64,000 bases of DNA from Erwinia sp. HDF1-3R. Its GTDB lineage: Bacteria > Pseudomonadota > Gammaproteobacteria > Enterobacterales > Enterobacteriaceae. The position numbers and the translations under genes were made by a program. This document shows positions 32,579-44,321 of the stretch, in pieces. The stretch covers positions 4,278,001-4,342,000 of the forward strand of contig NZ_CP155071.1 in NCBI RefSeq assembly GCF_039621855.1. The letters run 5' to 3'. Under the pieces are notes generated by a model that had not been told where the DNA came from, did not search any database, and saw only the letters and a list, made by a program, of their open reading frames with translations. Each line of letters begins with the position of its first letter. Within the stretch, counting starts at the first letter, position 1.

Positions 32579-34910
32579 CAAGACTACTCACCCATTCCCG
32601 TAATACTTCAACGTCGTGCCGCCACTCAAGCTTCAGCTCGTCCACCCACTCCTGTACGTTGTCCCACCAGGCTGGCAGTTCCGGGCTTTGAATCTGTTTG
32701 GCAATATGCTGTAAATGAACCAGGCCTACCGATCCCGCAGCGCCTTTGATCTTATGTCCTTCCTCGGCAATGCCTTTTTGATCCCGCGCCATCATGTTTG
32801 AGTCCAGCACCGCCAGATAGCCCGGCATCATTTGCTCGAACATCTCAAGGCTTTGAACAATAAGCTGTGGGCCTACCAGTTCAATGTATTGCTGCAGCAT
32901 ATCGATATCCAGCAAAGCCAGCTTTTTCTCGTCCACGGCACTCTCCTGTCGGTCTTCATCAGTCGTCTGCTGCTGAGAATCCCAGTATTTTTGAATGATG
33001 GCCGTCAGGGCAGGTACGGCCAGCGGTTTACTTAAGACATCATCCATACCCGCATCCAGGTAATCTTTTTTGTCCTTAAGCACATTGGCGGTCAGAGCCA
33101 CCAGCGGCGGCAGGCGCTGACCGGCAAAACGCTGCTGGATATGACGTGCGACATCCAGCCCGGTCATATCAGGAAGCTGGATATCCAGCAGAACCAGGTC
33201 AAATTCATCGGGATCGAACATCGCCAGCGCGGCTTCACCGGTCATTGCCACCTCAACGCTGTTACCGAGTTTCTCCAGCACCGACCGTGCCACGACCACA
33301 TTCAGTTCGATATCCTCGACCAGCAGCACGTGCAGGGCCGGGAGCGGCATATCCTCTGACGCCTGCTGCTCGGAAACCTCCTCCGTGATGCGCGGCGCGT
33401 TGACGGTCAGGGTAAAGCAGGAGCCCGCGCCGGGGGCGCTGCGAACGGTAATGTCTCCGCCCATGCTTTGCGCCAGACGCCGGGAAACCGCAAGACCAAT
33501 GCCGGTCCCCGTGGCCGGTTTGCCGCCGTGCTGATCCTTCACCTGGTAGTACATGGCGAAGATTTTATCCTGCTCATCCTGCGGGATCCCCATCCCCGAA
33601 TCTTCCACCTCGAATCGCAGGCAGGTTTCACCGGGGCAGGAAACCCGCACGACGATACTGCCCTGCTGAGTGAATTTCACCGCGTTGCCAATCAGGTTCC
33701 ATAAAATCTGCCGCAGCCGGGTACCATCGGTCACGATTTTTTGCGGCAGCGGCAGCTCAGGTTCCAGTAAAAACTGGAGTCCCTTTGGCTGTACCAGCAG
33801 GCCTGAGAGATTTTCAAGATCGGCAAGGAAACCGGTGAAATCCACCGGCTGGTTGTCCAGCTGCACTTTACGCCGCTCAATTTTGTCCATCTCAATCACG
33901 TCATTGAAAATGTTGCCCAGCGTGATGGCCGAGACGTGGATCGTTTTTAGGTAGTTAAGCTGTTCAGGGTTAAGCCCGGTATCAAGAAGAATGCGGCTGA
34001 GGCCGACAATGCCATTAAGCGGCGTACGAAGCTCGTGGCTGATTGTAGAGATAAAGGTGGTCTTTTCCCTGCTGGCGTTCTCTAACGCGTCCTGGTAGCG
34101 CTTACGCTCCGTTATATCGCGTCCAAAGCCCATTAGTCCGCTGCGTTTACCCACGCGGTCATAATAGGGGACCTTGCGAATTTCAAAACAGGCCTTACGC
34201 CCATCGGGGTATTGCAGCCACTGTTCGTAGGTCAGAGAAACGTTATGGCGGAAGACTTTATCGTCCGTTTCCAATACCTTAGTCGCCGCATCCTCGTCAT
34301 ATACGTCGCGCGGCGAAAGGCCGATAAGCAGCTTCTCACTCATGCCGGTTAGCAGCTCCATTGCGCGGTTACAGCCAGAAAATTGCTGATCGATGTTGCG
34401 ATAGAACACCAGGTCAGGGGAAGCATCAAGGAATGAGCGCAGGAAGGAGGATTGTTGCTCAAGTTCAATTTGTGCCTGCTCGCGGCGGGCCATCTCCTCT
34501 TTCAGCCGATCAACCACCAGCAGGCGGGCCTCTTCGGCCTTAATGCGATCCGCTATTTCATGATTAAGCTGGCTGATGTTCTCTTTCATCTGCTGATTGA
34601 GTTCCAAATCGCGATGGCGCATCTCCTCCAGCTTGTCCACCAGACGGGAAAGACGCTGCCGCGACTCTTCCAGCTGTTCCACCACGACAGAAAGAAAATA
34701 GACCGCCCAGGGGGTGATCAGCAGGCCAAAAAAGACCGAGCGGACAATATCTATGCTTTCCACATGGCCGCGTAGCACCATCGTGACCGCCATCTGCACG
34801 ATCATCGCCAGCACCACCAGCGCAGACGCTAACAGCAGCGAGAAGCGCACCAGCCCCAGTTTCACCATCAGGTCAACGTAGTACTGGGCCAATAAACGAA
34901 TTTGTTTCAT
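32568..34910 (-). CDS. arcB: Aerobic respiration control sensor kinase ArcB
   Basis: ArcB senses quinone redox state and phosphorylates ArcA. The product has 780 residues (E. coli 778). Two membrane segments (about 22-45 and 57-78) are followed by a coiled coil and a PAS domain holding the redox cysteines C180 and C241. The transmitter His is H292 in ISHELRTPLNG. A receiver domain (Asp in LVLLDIQLPD) and an HPt domain (His in EEGHKIKGAAGS) complete the hybrid phosphorelay. Its 3' end overlaps the arcZ terminator antisense. Confidence 0.97.
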   Translation of the reverse strand: MKQIRLLAQYYVDLMVKLGLVRFSLLLASALVVLAMIVQMAVTMVLRGHVESIDIVRSVFFGLLITPWAVYFLSVVVEQLEESRQRLSRLVDKLEEMRHRDLELNQQMKENISQLNHEIADRIKAEEARLLVVDRLKEEMARREQAQIELEQQSSFLRSFLDASPDLVFYRNIDQQFSGCNRAMELLTGMSEKLLIGLSPRDVYDEDAATKVLETDDKVFRHNVSLTYEQWLQYPDGRKACFEIRKVPYYDRVGKRSGLMGFGRDITERKRYQDALENASREKTTFISTISHELRTPLNGIVGLSRILLDTGLNPEQLNYLKTIHVSAITLGNIFNDVIEMDKIERRKVQLDNQPVDFTGFLADLENLSGLLVQPKGLQFLLEPELPLPQKIVTDGTRLRQILWNLIGNAVKFTQQGSIVVRVSCPGETCLRFEVEDSGMGIPQDEQDKIFAMYYQVKDQHGGKPATGTGIGLAVSRRLAQSMGGDITVRSAPGAGSCFTLTVNAPRITEEVSEQQASEDMPLPALHVLLVEDIELNVVVARSVLEKLGNSVEVAMTGEAALAMFDPDEFDLVLLDIQLPDMTGLDVARHIQQRFAGQRLPPLVALTANVLKDKKDYLDAGMDDVLSKPLAVPALTAIIQKYWDSQQQTTDEDRQESAVDEKKLALLDIDMLQQYIELVGPQLIVQSLEMFEQMMPGYLAVLDSNMMARDQKGIAEEGHKIKGAAGSVGLVHLQHIAKQIQSPELPAWWDNVQEWVDELKLEWRHDVEVLREWVSSLEKK

Positions 34911-35839
34911 AAAGGATCCCTTCCAGATCGAAGGCGATAATCATACCGTAAAAGTGTAAAGCACGTTGGGGTTGGGCAGCAGAAGGCCTGTGCACTCTGT
35001 TGGTGCAGCCCGGAGGCTGTCGAACAGGCAGCGCCCCTCCCAGAGGCCAGCCACGCTTCACCTGGCGACACCGGATAGGGCGACTGACATAAAGCATTTA
35101 CGCTGAAAGATATCCTGATAGCGAAGATCCTGTGGCCGGGTTCGGAATGAGTGAAATGCATAATTGAGACGAAAATAGCCTGGCCATTTTTTTCCTGAGA
35201 CGTGATGCCACAGCGCCACGGCGTGAAAGGGGTCAAAAAGAGAGAGGTCGCCAGAAGAATAACAATGCAATAAAATTATCTAAATATTCACCCCATACCA
35301 ATTAATTTTGCTTATCCAGACCGCCTATTTTATTCAAATATGCGTTAGCGTTAAAAACAGTGCGTTCCAAGGTTTAAGCCTGCTTTACCAGCATTTCCTG
35401 CTAGCAATAGCCCTGGCCCCAGCATGGTGCAGAGATTTCCCCCCTGCACTACAGTGATACAGCTCACACTTCGCCCTGCATGGCCCCTGATAAGAGCGGC
35501 AGAAAAACATGTAAAAAATAGCTATTTATCAAAAGCTTATTTCATACAAGCGTGGTAAAGCCGCCTGTAAGCCACCTTGTTGACCTGAGTTCGCTTTCCC
35601 GATAAGTTGGAAATCCGCTGGAAGCTTTCTGGATGGGTATTCAACCCGTCATACTTATGCAGTTATAGAGACTCCCTCTGAAGCAAGTTCTCAACGCTTG
35701 CAACACCGATGCTAACGGAAAGATATAGAGGGGCGACAAAAAGGGTGAGCGTAGCTCGTAAAACCTGTCGCCATGCCCTTTCTACGTCTGACCCTCGTCG
35801 GCGCAGGGAATCCCGCAGAGCCTGGGGAGGTTCACTATT
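34911..35839. other. Long intergenic region between arcB and gltB
   Basis: About 930 bp without a gene I recognise; E. coli has yhcC here and no trace of it is visible. Open frames on the minus strand near 34907-35270 look non-coding in composition. The part from 35270 to 35350 is AT-rich and could hold Lrp sites, as upstream of E. coli gltBDF. A candidate gltB promoter is TTGACC (35580) and TAAGTT (35603), 17 bp apart, which would give a leader of about 225 nt containing paired CTCCCTCT/AGAGGGG blocks. Confidence 0.45.
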
Positions 35840-38800
35840 ATGTTGTACGATAAATCCCTTGAAAAGGATAACTGTGGTTTCGGCCTGATCGCCCACATAG
35901 AAGGCGAACCTAGCCACAAGGTAGTGCGTACCGCCATCCACGCACTGGCCCGTATGCAACACCGTGGCGCGATCCTTGCTGACGGCAAGACCGGCGACGG
36001 CTGTGGCCTGTTATTACAGAAACCCGATCGTTTCTTTCGCGTTGTAGCCGCCGAACGTGGCTGGCGTCTGGCGAAAAACTATGCGGTTGGCATGCTGTTT
36101 CTCAACCGCGACGATGAGCTGGCTCGTGAAAGCCGCCGCATTGTCGAAGAGGAGGTTCTGCGCGAAACGCTGTCGATTGTTGGCTGGCGTGAGGTGCCCG
36201 TGAATGAGGAAGTGCTGGGTGAAATTGCCCTCTCCTCTAAGCCGCGTATTGAACAGCTGTTTATCAATGCGCCCGCCGGCTGGCGCCCGCGCGATATGGA
36301 GCGCCGCCTGTTTATGGCGCGCCGCCGTATTGAAAAGCGCATCGACGACAAAGAGTTTTACGTTTGCAGCTTCTCTAACCAGGTCAATATTTACAAAGGC
36401 CTGTGCATGCCGACGGATCTCCCTCGCTTCTATCTGGATCTTGCCGATCTGCGACTGGAGTCGGCCATCTGCCTGTTTCACCAGCGCTTCTCGACCAATA
36501 CCGTGCCGCGCTGGCCGCTGGCTCAGCCATTCCGCTATATGGCGCATAACGGTGAAATCAATACCATTGCCGGTAACCGCCAGTGGGCAAAGGCCCGCGC
36601 CTATAAATTCAAAACCCCGCTGATCCCCGATCTGCAGGATGCCGCTCCCTTTGTTAACGAAACCGGCTCGGATTCCAGCTCCATGGATAACATGCTGGAG
36701 CTGTTCCTGAGCGGAGGGATGGATCTGATCCGCGCCATGCGCCTGCTGGTGCCACCGGCCTGGCAGAACAACCCGGATATGGATCCTGAACTGCGGGACT
36801 TCTTCGATTTCAACTCCATGCATATGGAACCCTGGGATGGCCCGGCGGGTATCGTCATGTCCGACGGGCGCTATGCGGCCTGTAACCTTGACCGTAACGG
36901 CCTGCGCCCGGCGCGCTACGTCATTACCAAAGATAAACTGATCACCTGCGCTTCAGAAGTGGGGATCTGGGACTATCAGCCGGATGAGGTGATTGAAAAA
37001 GGACGCGTTGGCCCGGGCGAACTGATGGTCATTGATACCCGTGCGGGGCGTATTCTGCACTCTGCCGAAACCGATAACGATCTGAAAAGCCGTCACCCTT
37101 ACAAAGAGTGGATGGAGAAAAACGTTCGTCGCCTGGTGCCATTCGAAAACCTGCCTGACGACCAGGTTGGCAAGCGCCTGCTGGATGATGATCTGCTGGC
37201 AACCTTTCAGAAGCAGTTTGGTTACAGCGGTGAAGAGCTGGATGCCATTGTCCGCGTACTGGGTGAAAACGGTCAGGAGGCCGTCGGCTCCATGGGCGAT
37301 GATACGCCTTTTGCCGTGCTCTCCAGCCGCCCTCGCGTGATTTACGATTACTTCCGCCAGCAGTTTGCCCAGGTTACCAATCCGCCTATCGATCCGCTGC
37401 GTGAAGCGCACGTGATGTCACTGGCCACCAGTATCGGTCGTGAGATGAACGTGTTTTGTGAAGCAGAAGGCCAGGCACACCGCCTGAGCTTTAAATCACC
37501 GATCCTGCTCTACTCCGACTTTACCCAGTTAATCAGTCAGGAAGAGGAGCACTATCGCGCCGACAAGCTTGACTGCACCTTCGATCCGGCCGAGTCGTCG
37601 CTGAAGGAGACCATCCTCGCGCTGTGCGACAGAGCGGAAGCCTTAGTCAAAGACGGCACGGTGTTGCTGATCCTCTCCGATCGCGGCATCAGTGAAACAC
37701 GCCTGCCGGTGCCGGTGCCCATGATCGTGGGGGCGATTCAGACCCGGCTGGTTGATAAAAACCTGCGCTGCGACGCCAACATCATTGTTGAAACCGCCAG
37801 CGCGCGCGACCCGCACCACTTTGCCGTCCTGCTTGGCTTTGGCGCGACCGCAATTTATCCTTATCTCGCCTATGAATCACTGGCGAAGATGGCAGACGCC
37901 GGCGTCATTAATAAAGACTACCGCACCCTGATGCTGAACTACCGTAACGGCATCAACAAAGGGCTGTATAAGATCATGTCCAAAATGGGCATCTCAACCA
38001 TCGCCTCCTATCGCTGTTCTAAGCTGTTTGAGGCCGTAGGCCTGCACGGCGATATCTGCGATCTCTGCTTCCAGGGCGTGGTCAGCCGAATCAGCGGCGC
38101 TACCTTTACCGACTTCCAGCAGGACCTACTTAATCTGTCCAAACGTGCATGGCTGAAGCGCAAACCGCTGGATCAGGGTGGGCTACTGAAATATGTCCAC
38201 GGTGGCGAGTATCACGCTTACAACCCTGACGTGGTGGCCACGCTGCAAAAAGCCGTACAGAGCGGTGAATATGACGATTATCAGCATTATGCGAAGCTGG
38301 TAAACGAGCGTCCCGTGGCCGCCCTGCGCGACCTGCTGGCGATTAACGCCGGCGACAGCACCGCTATCAGCGTTGATGAGGTGGAACCCGCCAGCGAGCT
38401 GTACAAGCGTTTTGACACCGCGGCAATGTCTATCGGCGCACTCAGCCCGGAAGCCCACGAATCGCTGGCCGAGGCCATGAACAGCCTGGGTGGCTACTCT
38501 AACTCCGGTGAGGGTGGTGAAGATCCGGCGCGCTACGGCACCAATAAAGTCTCGCGTATTAAACAGGTGGCCTCAGGACGGTTTGGCGTGACGCCAGCCT
38601 ATCTGGTTAATGCAGACGTGATTCAAATCAAAGTGGCACAGGGCGCGAAGCCAGGCGAAGGCGGCCAGCTACCCGGTGATAAGGTCACGCCATACATCGC
38701 CAGGCTGCGCTATTCTGTGCCCGGCGTAACGCTGATTTCACCACCGCCTCACCACGATATCTACTCTATTGAGGATTTGGCCCAGCTGATTTTCGATCTG

Positions 38801-40300
38801 AAGCAGGTCAATCCGAAAGCGATGATTTCGGTCAAGCTGGTCTCTGAACCGGGCGTCGGCACCATTGCCACCGGCGTGGCCAAAGCCTATGCAGATCTGA
38901 TTACCATTGCGGGCTACGACGGCGGCACCGGTGCCAGCCCACTCAGCTCAGTGAAATATGCCGGCTGTCCCTGGGAGCTGGGCCTGGTGGAAACCCAGCA
39001 GGCGCTGGTGGCAAACGGTCTGCGTCACAAGATCCGCCTGCAGGTCGATGGTGGTCTTAAGACGGGGCGCGATATCATCAAAGCGGCCATTCTGGGCGCG
39101 GAGAGCTTCGGTTTCGGTACTGGCCCGATGGTGGCGCTGGGATGTAAATATCTGCGTATCTGCCATCTGAACAACTGTGCTACGGGCGTGGCAACTCAGG
39201 ACGAAAAGCTGCGCCAGAATCATTATCATGGCCTGCCTTACCGCGTAACCAACTACTTTGAGTTTATCGCGCGTGAAACCCGTGAGCTGATGGCGGAGCT
39301 GGGCGTGAAGCGTCTGGTAGATTTGATTGGCCGGACCGATCTGCTGACCGAGCTGGAAGGCTTTACCGCCAGGCAGCAGAATCTGGATCTCTCCGCTCTG
39401 CTGGCCACCGCTGAGCCGATGCCGGGTAAAGACGTATTCTGTACCGGCAGCAATCCGCCGTTCGACAACGGCGCGCTTAACAAGGCGCTGCTCGACTGCG
39501 CCATGCCGTTTGTGGAAGCGAAGCAGTCCAAAACCTTCTGGTTCGATATTCGTAACACCGATCGTTCCGTCGGTGCGACGCTGTCAGGTGCGATTGCGCT
39601 TCTTCACGGCGATCAGGGGCTGGCTTCCGATCCGATTCGTGCGCACTTCAGCGGCACGGCAGGCCAGAGTTTTGGCGTGTGGAATGCCGGCGGCGTCGAG
39701 CTGACCCTGACCGGGGATGCTAATGACTACGTGGGCAAAGGCATGGCAGGCGGAATGCTGGCCGTGCGTCCGCCGATGGGCTCAGCCTTCCGCAGCTTTG
39801 AAGCGACCATCATCGGTAATACCTGCCTGTACGGTGCAACCGGCGGCAAGCTATTTGCGGCGGGTCGCGCCGGTGAGCGTTTCGCCGTACGTAACTCGGG
39901 CGCAATTACCGTGGTTGAAGGTATCGGTGACAACGGCTGTGAATATATGACCGGCGGTATTGTCTGCGTGTTAGGCCGCACCGGGGTGAACTTCGGCGCG
40001 GGGATGACCGGCGGCTTTGCTTACGTTCTGGATGAGGACGGCGAGTTCCGCAAACGCGTTAACCCGGAACTGGTTGAAGTGTTAAGCGTAGACGATCTGG
40101 CAATTCACGAGGAGCACCTGCGTGGCCTGATCACCGAGCATGTTCAGCATACCGGCTCGTCCCGCGGCGAAGAAATTCTGGCTAACTGGCCAGCCTGGTC
40201 GTCTAAGTTCTCACTGGTTAAACCGAAATCCAGTGATGTGAAGGCATTGTTAGGTCACCGCAGTCGTTCCGCAGCGGAGCTGCGCGTGCAGGCGCAGTAA
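35840..40300 (+). CDS. gltB: Glutamate synthase large subunit
   Basis: GltB, with GltD, makes two glutamates from glutamine and 2-oxoglutarate using NADPH. The 1486 residues equal the mature-plus-propeptide E. coli form. The propeptide MLYDKSLEKDN is removed to expose C12, the N-terminal nucleophile of the glutaminase domain. The FMN-binding synthase domain has GEGGEDPARYG and GYDGGTGASPLSS. The 3Fe-4S cysteines are in CKYLRICHLNNCATGV. A C-terminal Gly-rich beta-helix (GGxxxxG repeats) ends the chain. gltD follows 9 bp downstream. Confidence 0.98.
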   Translation: MLYDKSLEKDNCGFGLIAHIEGEPSHKVVRTAIHALARMQHRGAILADGKTGDGCGLLLQKPDRFFRVVAAERGWRLAKNYAVGMLFLNRDDELARESRRIVEEEVLRETLSIVGWREVPVNEEVLGEIALSSKPRIEQLFINAPAGWRPRDMERRLFMARRRIEKRIDDKEFYVCSFSNQVNIYKGLCMPTDLPRFYLDLADLRLESAICLFHQRFSTNTVPRWPLAQPFRYMAHNGEINTIAGNRQWAKARAYKFKTPLIPDLQDAAPFVNETGSDSSSMDNMLELFLSGGMDLIRAMRLLVPPAWQNNPDMDPELRDFFDFNSMHMEPWDGPAGIVMSDGRYAACNLDRNGLRPARYVITKDKLITCASEVGIWDYQPDEVIEKGRVGPGELMVIDTRAGRILHSAETDNDLKSRHPYKEWMEKNVRRLVPFENLPDDQVGKRLLDDDLLATFQKQFGYSGEELDAIVRVLGENGQEAVGSMGDDTPFAVLSSRPRVIYDYFRQQFAQVTNPPIDPLREAHVMSLATSIGREMNVFCEAEGQAHRLSFKSPILLYSDFTQLISQEEEHYRADKLDCTFDPAESSLKETILALCDRAEALVKDGTVLLILSDRGISETRLPVPVPMIVGAIQTRLVDKNLRCDANIIVETASARDPHHFAVLLGFGATAIYPYLAYESLAKMADAGVINKDYRTLMLNYRNGINKGLYKIMSKMGISTIASYRCSKLFEAVGLHGDICDLCFQGVVSRISGATFTDFQQDLLNLSKRAWLKRKPLDQGGLLKYVHGGEYHAYNPDVVATLQKAVQSGEYDDYQHYAKLVNERPVAALRDLLAINAGDSTAISVDEVEPASELYKRFDTAAMSIGALSPEAHESLAEAMNSLGGYSNSGEGGEDPARYGTNKVSRIKQVASGRFGVTPAYLVNADVIQIKVAQGAKPGEGGQLPGDKVTPYIARLRYSVPGVTLISPPPHHDIYSIEDLAQLIFDLKQVNPKAMISVKLVSEPGVGTIATGVAKAYADLITIAGYDGGTGASPLSSVKYAGCPWELGLVETQQALVANGLRHKIRLQVDGGLKTGRDIIKAAILGAESFGFGTGPMVALGCKYLRICHLNNCATGVATQDEKLRQNHYHGLPYRVTNYFEFIARETRELMAELGVKRLVDLIGRTDLLTELEGFTARQQNLDLSALLATAEPMPGKDVFCTGSNPPFDNGALNKALLDCAMPFVEAKQSKTFWFDIRNTDRSVGATLSGAIALLHGDQGLASDPIRAHFSGTAGQSFGVWNAGGVELTLTGDANDYVGKGMAGGMLAVRPPMGSAFRSFEATIIGNTCLYGATGGKLFAAGRAGERFAVRNSGAITVVEGIGDNGCEYMTGGIVCVLGRTGVNFGAGMTGGFAYVLDEDGEFRKRVNPELVEVLSVDDLAIHEEHLRGLITEHVQHTGSSRGEEILANWPAWSSKFSLVKPKSSDVKALLGHRSRSAAELRVQAQ

Positions 40301-41728
<1,428 letters not shown>

Positions 41729-41740
41729 GCTGTGGCATAA

Positions 41741-41770
41741 AAAAGGGCTCATCATTTGATGAGCCCTTTT
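41741..41770. terminator. Bidirectional terminator between gltD and sspB
   Basis: AAAAGGGCTCATC-ATTT-GATGAGCCCTTTT is a near-perfect inverted repeat with A and T arms on both sides. It separates convergent gltD and sspB. Confidence 0.92.
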
Positions 41771-41788
41771 AACATATCAATCTGACAG

Positions 41789-42286
41789 CTACTTAACGAC
41801 ACGAAGTGCCGGACGCCCACCGCGCGGTGGTGGATCGTCCTCAGGATTCTCATCATCGTTTTGCAGGCTGTTATCCGGACGATCGCCGTCGATAACAGAC
41901 ATCACCGTCTCCGGGGTTTCATCCGCAGACGCCGGATTATATTCGCCGGCTTCCTCATAGACCGGTTCAGGCTCAAACATGGTGCCTGCCCCGTTCTCAC
42001 GCGCGTAAACCGCCAGCACGGCGGCCATTGGCACCGTAACCTGACGAGGGACGCCGCCGAATCTGGCGTTAAACGTCACTTCGTCATTGCCCAGCTCAAG
42101 GTTGCCTACGGCACGTGGCGCAATGTTCAGCACGATCTGACCGTCCCGCGCATACTCCAGCGGCACCATCACGCCCGGCAAATTGATATCCACCACCAGG
42201 TGCGGTGTCAGCTGGTTATCGAGCAGCCAGTCATAAAACGCGCGTAGCAGATACGGACGGCGTGCGGTTAGTTGCGTCATTTCCAT
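41789..42286 (-). CDS. sspB: ClpXP adaptor protein SspB
   Basis: SspB tethers ssrA-tagged proteins to ClpXP. The 165 residues equal E. coli. The N-terminal substrate-binding domain opens RRPYLLRAFYDWLLDNQLTP. A flexible acidic linker leads to the C-terminal ClpX-binding motif GGRPALRVVK. It starts 5 bp after sspA. Confidence 0.97.
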   Translation of the reverse strand: MEMTQLTARRPYLLRAFYDWLLDNQLTPHLVVDINLPGVMVPLEYARDGQIVLNIAPRAVGNLELGNDEVTFNARFGGVPRQVTVPMAAVLAVYARENGAGTMFEPEPVYEEAGEYNPASADETPETVMSVIDGDRPDNSLQNDDENPEDDPPPRGGRPALRVVK

Positions 42287-42291
42287 CGTAC

Positions 42292-42933
42292 TTATCCCCG
42301 CGTATGCAGGCGCATTTCACGTTCTGGTTCCGTCAGGGAAGCCAGGAAGGAGTCACGCTCAAATACGCGTGTCATGTAGCCTTTAAGCTCCTTGGAACCC
42401 GCACCGATCAGTTCAATACCCAACTGCGGTAAACGCCACAGCAGCGGTGCCAGATAGCAGTCGACCAGGCTGAACTCTTCGCTCATAAAGAACGGTGTGC
42501 GGGCAAACAGTGGGGCAATCGCCAGCAGCTCTTCACGCAGCTGCTTGCGCGCGGCTTCCGCTTCCTGTGCCGTGCCGTTTTCCACCTTGCGCATCAGGCT
42601 GTACCAGTCCTGCTCCACGCGGTGCATCATCAGACGGCTTTCACCGCGCGCTACCGGATAGACCGGCATCAGCGGAGGATGCGGGAAGCGCTCATCAAGG
42701 TATTCCATGATGATACGGGACTCATACAGCGTCAGTTCGCGATCGACCAGCGTTGGGACGGTGCGGTAAGGATTGAGGTCAATCAGATCCTGGGGCAGGC
42801 TATCCATTTCTACCTGCTCGATCTCTACGCTGACACCCTTTTCCGCCAGGACAATACGTACCTGATGGCTAAAAATGTCAGTCGGACCAGAAAACAGCGT
42901 CATTACCGAACGTTTGTTGGCAGCGACAGCCAT
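42292..42933 (-). CDS. sspA: Stringent starvation protein A
   Basis: SspA is a GST-fold protein that binds RNA polymerase and aids acid tolerance and phage P1 late transcription in E. coli. It has 213 residues. The GST N-domain holds VPTLVDRELTLYESRIIMEYLDE and the C-domain EFSLVDCYLAPLLWRLP. The start MAVAANKRSVMTLF at 42933 was chosen over an upstream in-frame codon. It is paired with sspB and lies downstream of rplM-rpsI. Confidence 0.97.
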   Translation of the reverse strand: MAVAANKRSVMTLFSGPTDIFSHQVRIVLAEKGVSVEIEQVEMDSLPQDLIDLNPYRTVPTLVDRELTLYESRIIMEYLDERFPHPPLMPVYPVARGESRLMMHRVEQDWYSLMRKVENGTAQEAEAARKQLREELLAIAPLFARTPFFMSEEFSLVDCYLAPLLWRLPQLGIELIGAGSKELKGYMTRVFERDSFLASLTEPEREMRLHTRG

Positions 42934-43251
42934 GTAAACCTCCAAGTTTATCCAGAAAATTACTACGCAAGGCCGCCACATGGCGACTAACCTGCTTAAT
43001 TAATGACCCTTAGCACCATCTGAAGCCGAACCGGCATCCACTGAGGACTCCATGCATCAATGCCCTGCTATGGGCGCAAAGTGACACCTAGTTTACCAGA
43101 TTTTAGACAGCTTGTGGTGGCAGGAATGAGGATTTGACGGGAAAAGGGCTAGCCTTATCGCGTTTTAACACTTTTTGCGGATGCGGGAAAAGAAAAAACC
43201 CGGTGCGTGCACCGGGTTTTTCGATAACTGATTCTGCCGAAGCAGAAAAAA
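42934..43251. other. Intergenic region between rpsI and sspA
   Basis: This 318-bp gap has no gene. It holds the rpsI terminator (43193-43222). A possible sspA promoter lies on the minus strand, with TGGTAAACT as an extended -10 around 43094-43102; no clear -35 accompanies it. Confidence 0.45.
43193..43222 (-). terminator. Intrinsic terminator of rplM-rpsI
   Basis: AAAAACCCGGTGC-GT-GCACCGGGTTTTT is a strong inverted repeat with A/T arms, 30 bp beyond the rpsI stop. It closes the ribosomal protein operon before sspA. Confidence 0.88.
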
Positions 43252-44088
<837 letters not shown>

Positions 44089-44257
44089 CTAAAAGCTTAC
44101 CCAAATTAAGTTACACGTTGGTGAAATCCCAAACGCTTGAATAAACGGTTGAGGCTCACACGACCATCTCGACCAGCAAGCCCACCCCTTCGGATAGAGT
44201 TACTGGAACACAAAGAGTTTTGGGAAAAAAACCTTTGCTGTAACGTGGGGTCGCAAG

Positions 44258-44287
44258 ATTATAGAGAAGTCCCCTCAAAAGTGCGAA
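44258..44287 (-). promoter_or_regulatory. Promoter of rplM-rpsI
   Basis: On the minus strand a perfect -10 TATAAT is preceded by TTCGCA with 18 bp between. A GC-rich discriminator (CTTGCGACCCC) follows, which fits stringent control of a ribosomal protein operon. The leader before the rplM ATG is about 160 nt. Confidence 0.7.
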
Positions 44288-44321
44288 CCTTTTTTACAAC
44301 AAATGTACGGTGATCTCGCCC

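Noticed and set aside
34907..35270. Minus-strand frames upstream of arcB as a yhcC remnant
   Set aside because: No radical-SAM CxxxCxxC motif or YhcC-like segment is visible, and frames overlap each other without a ribosome site.
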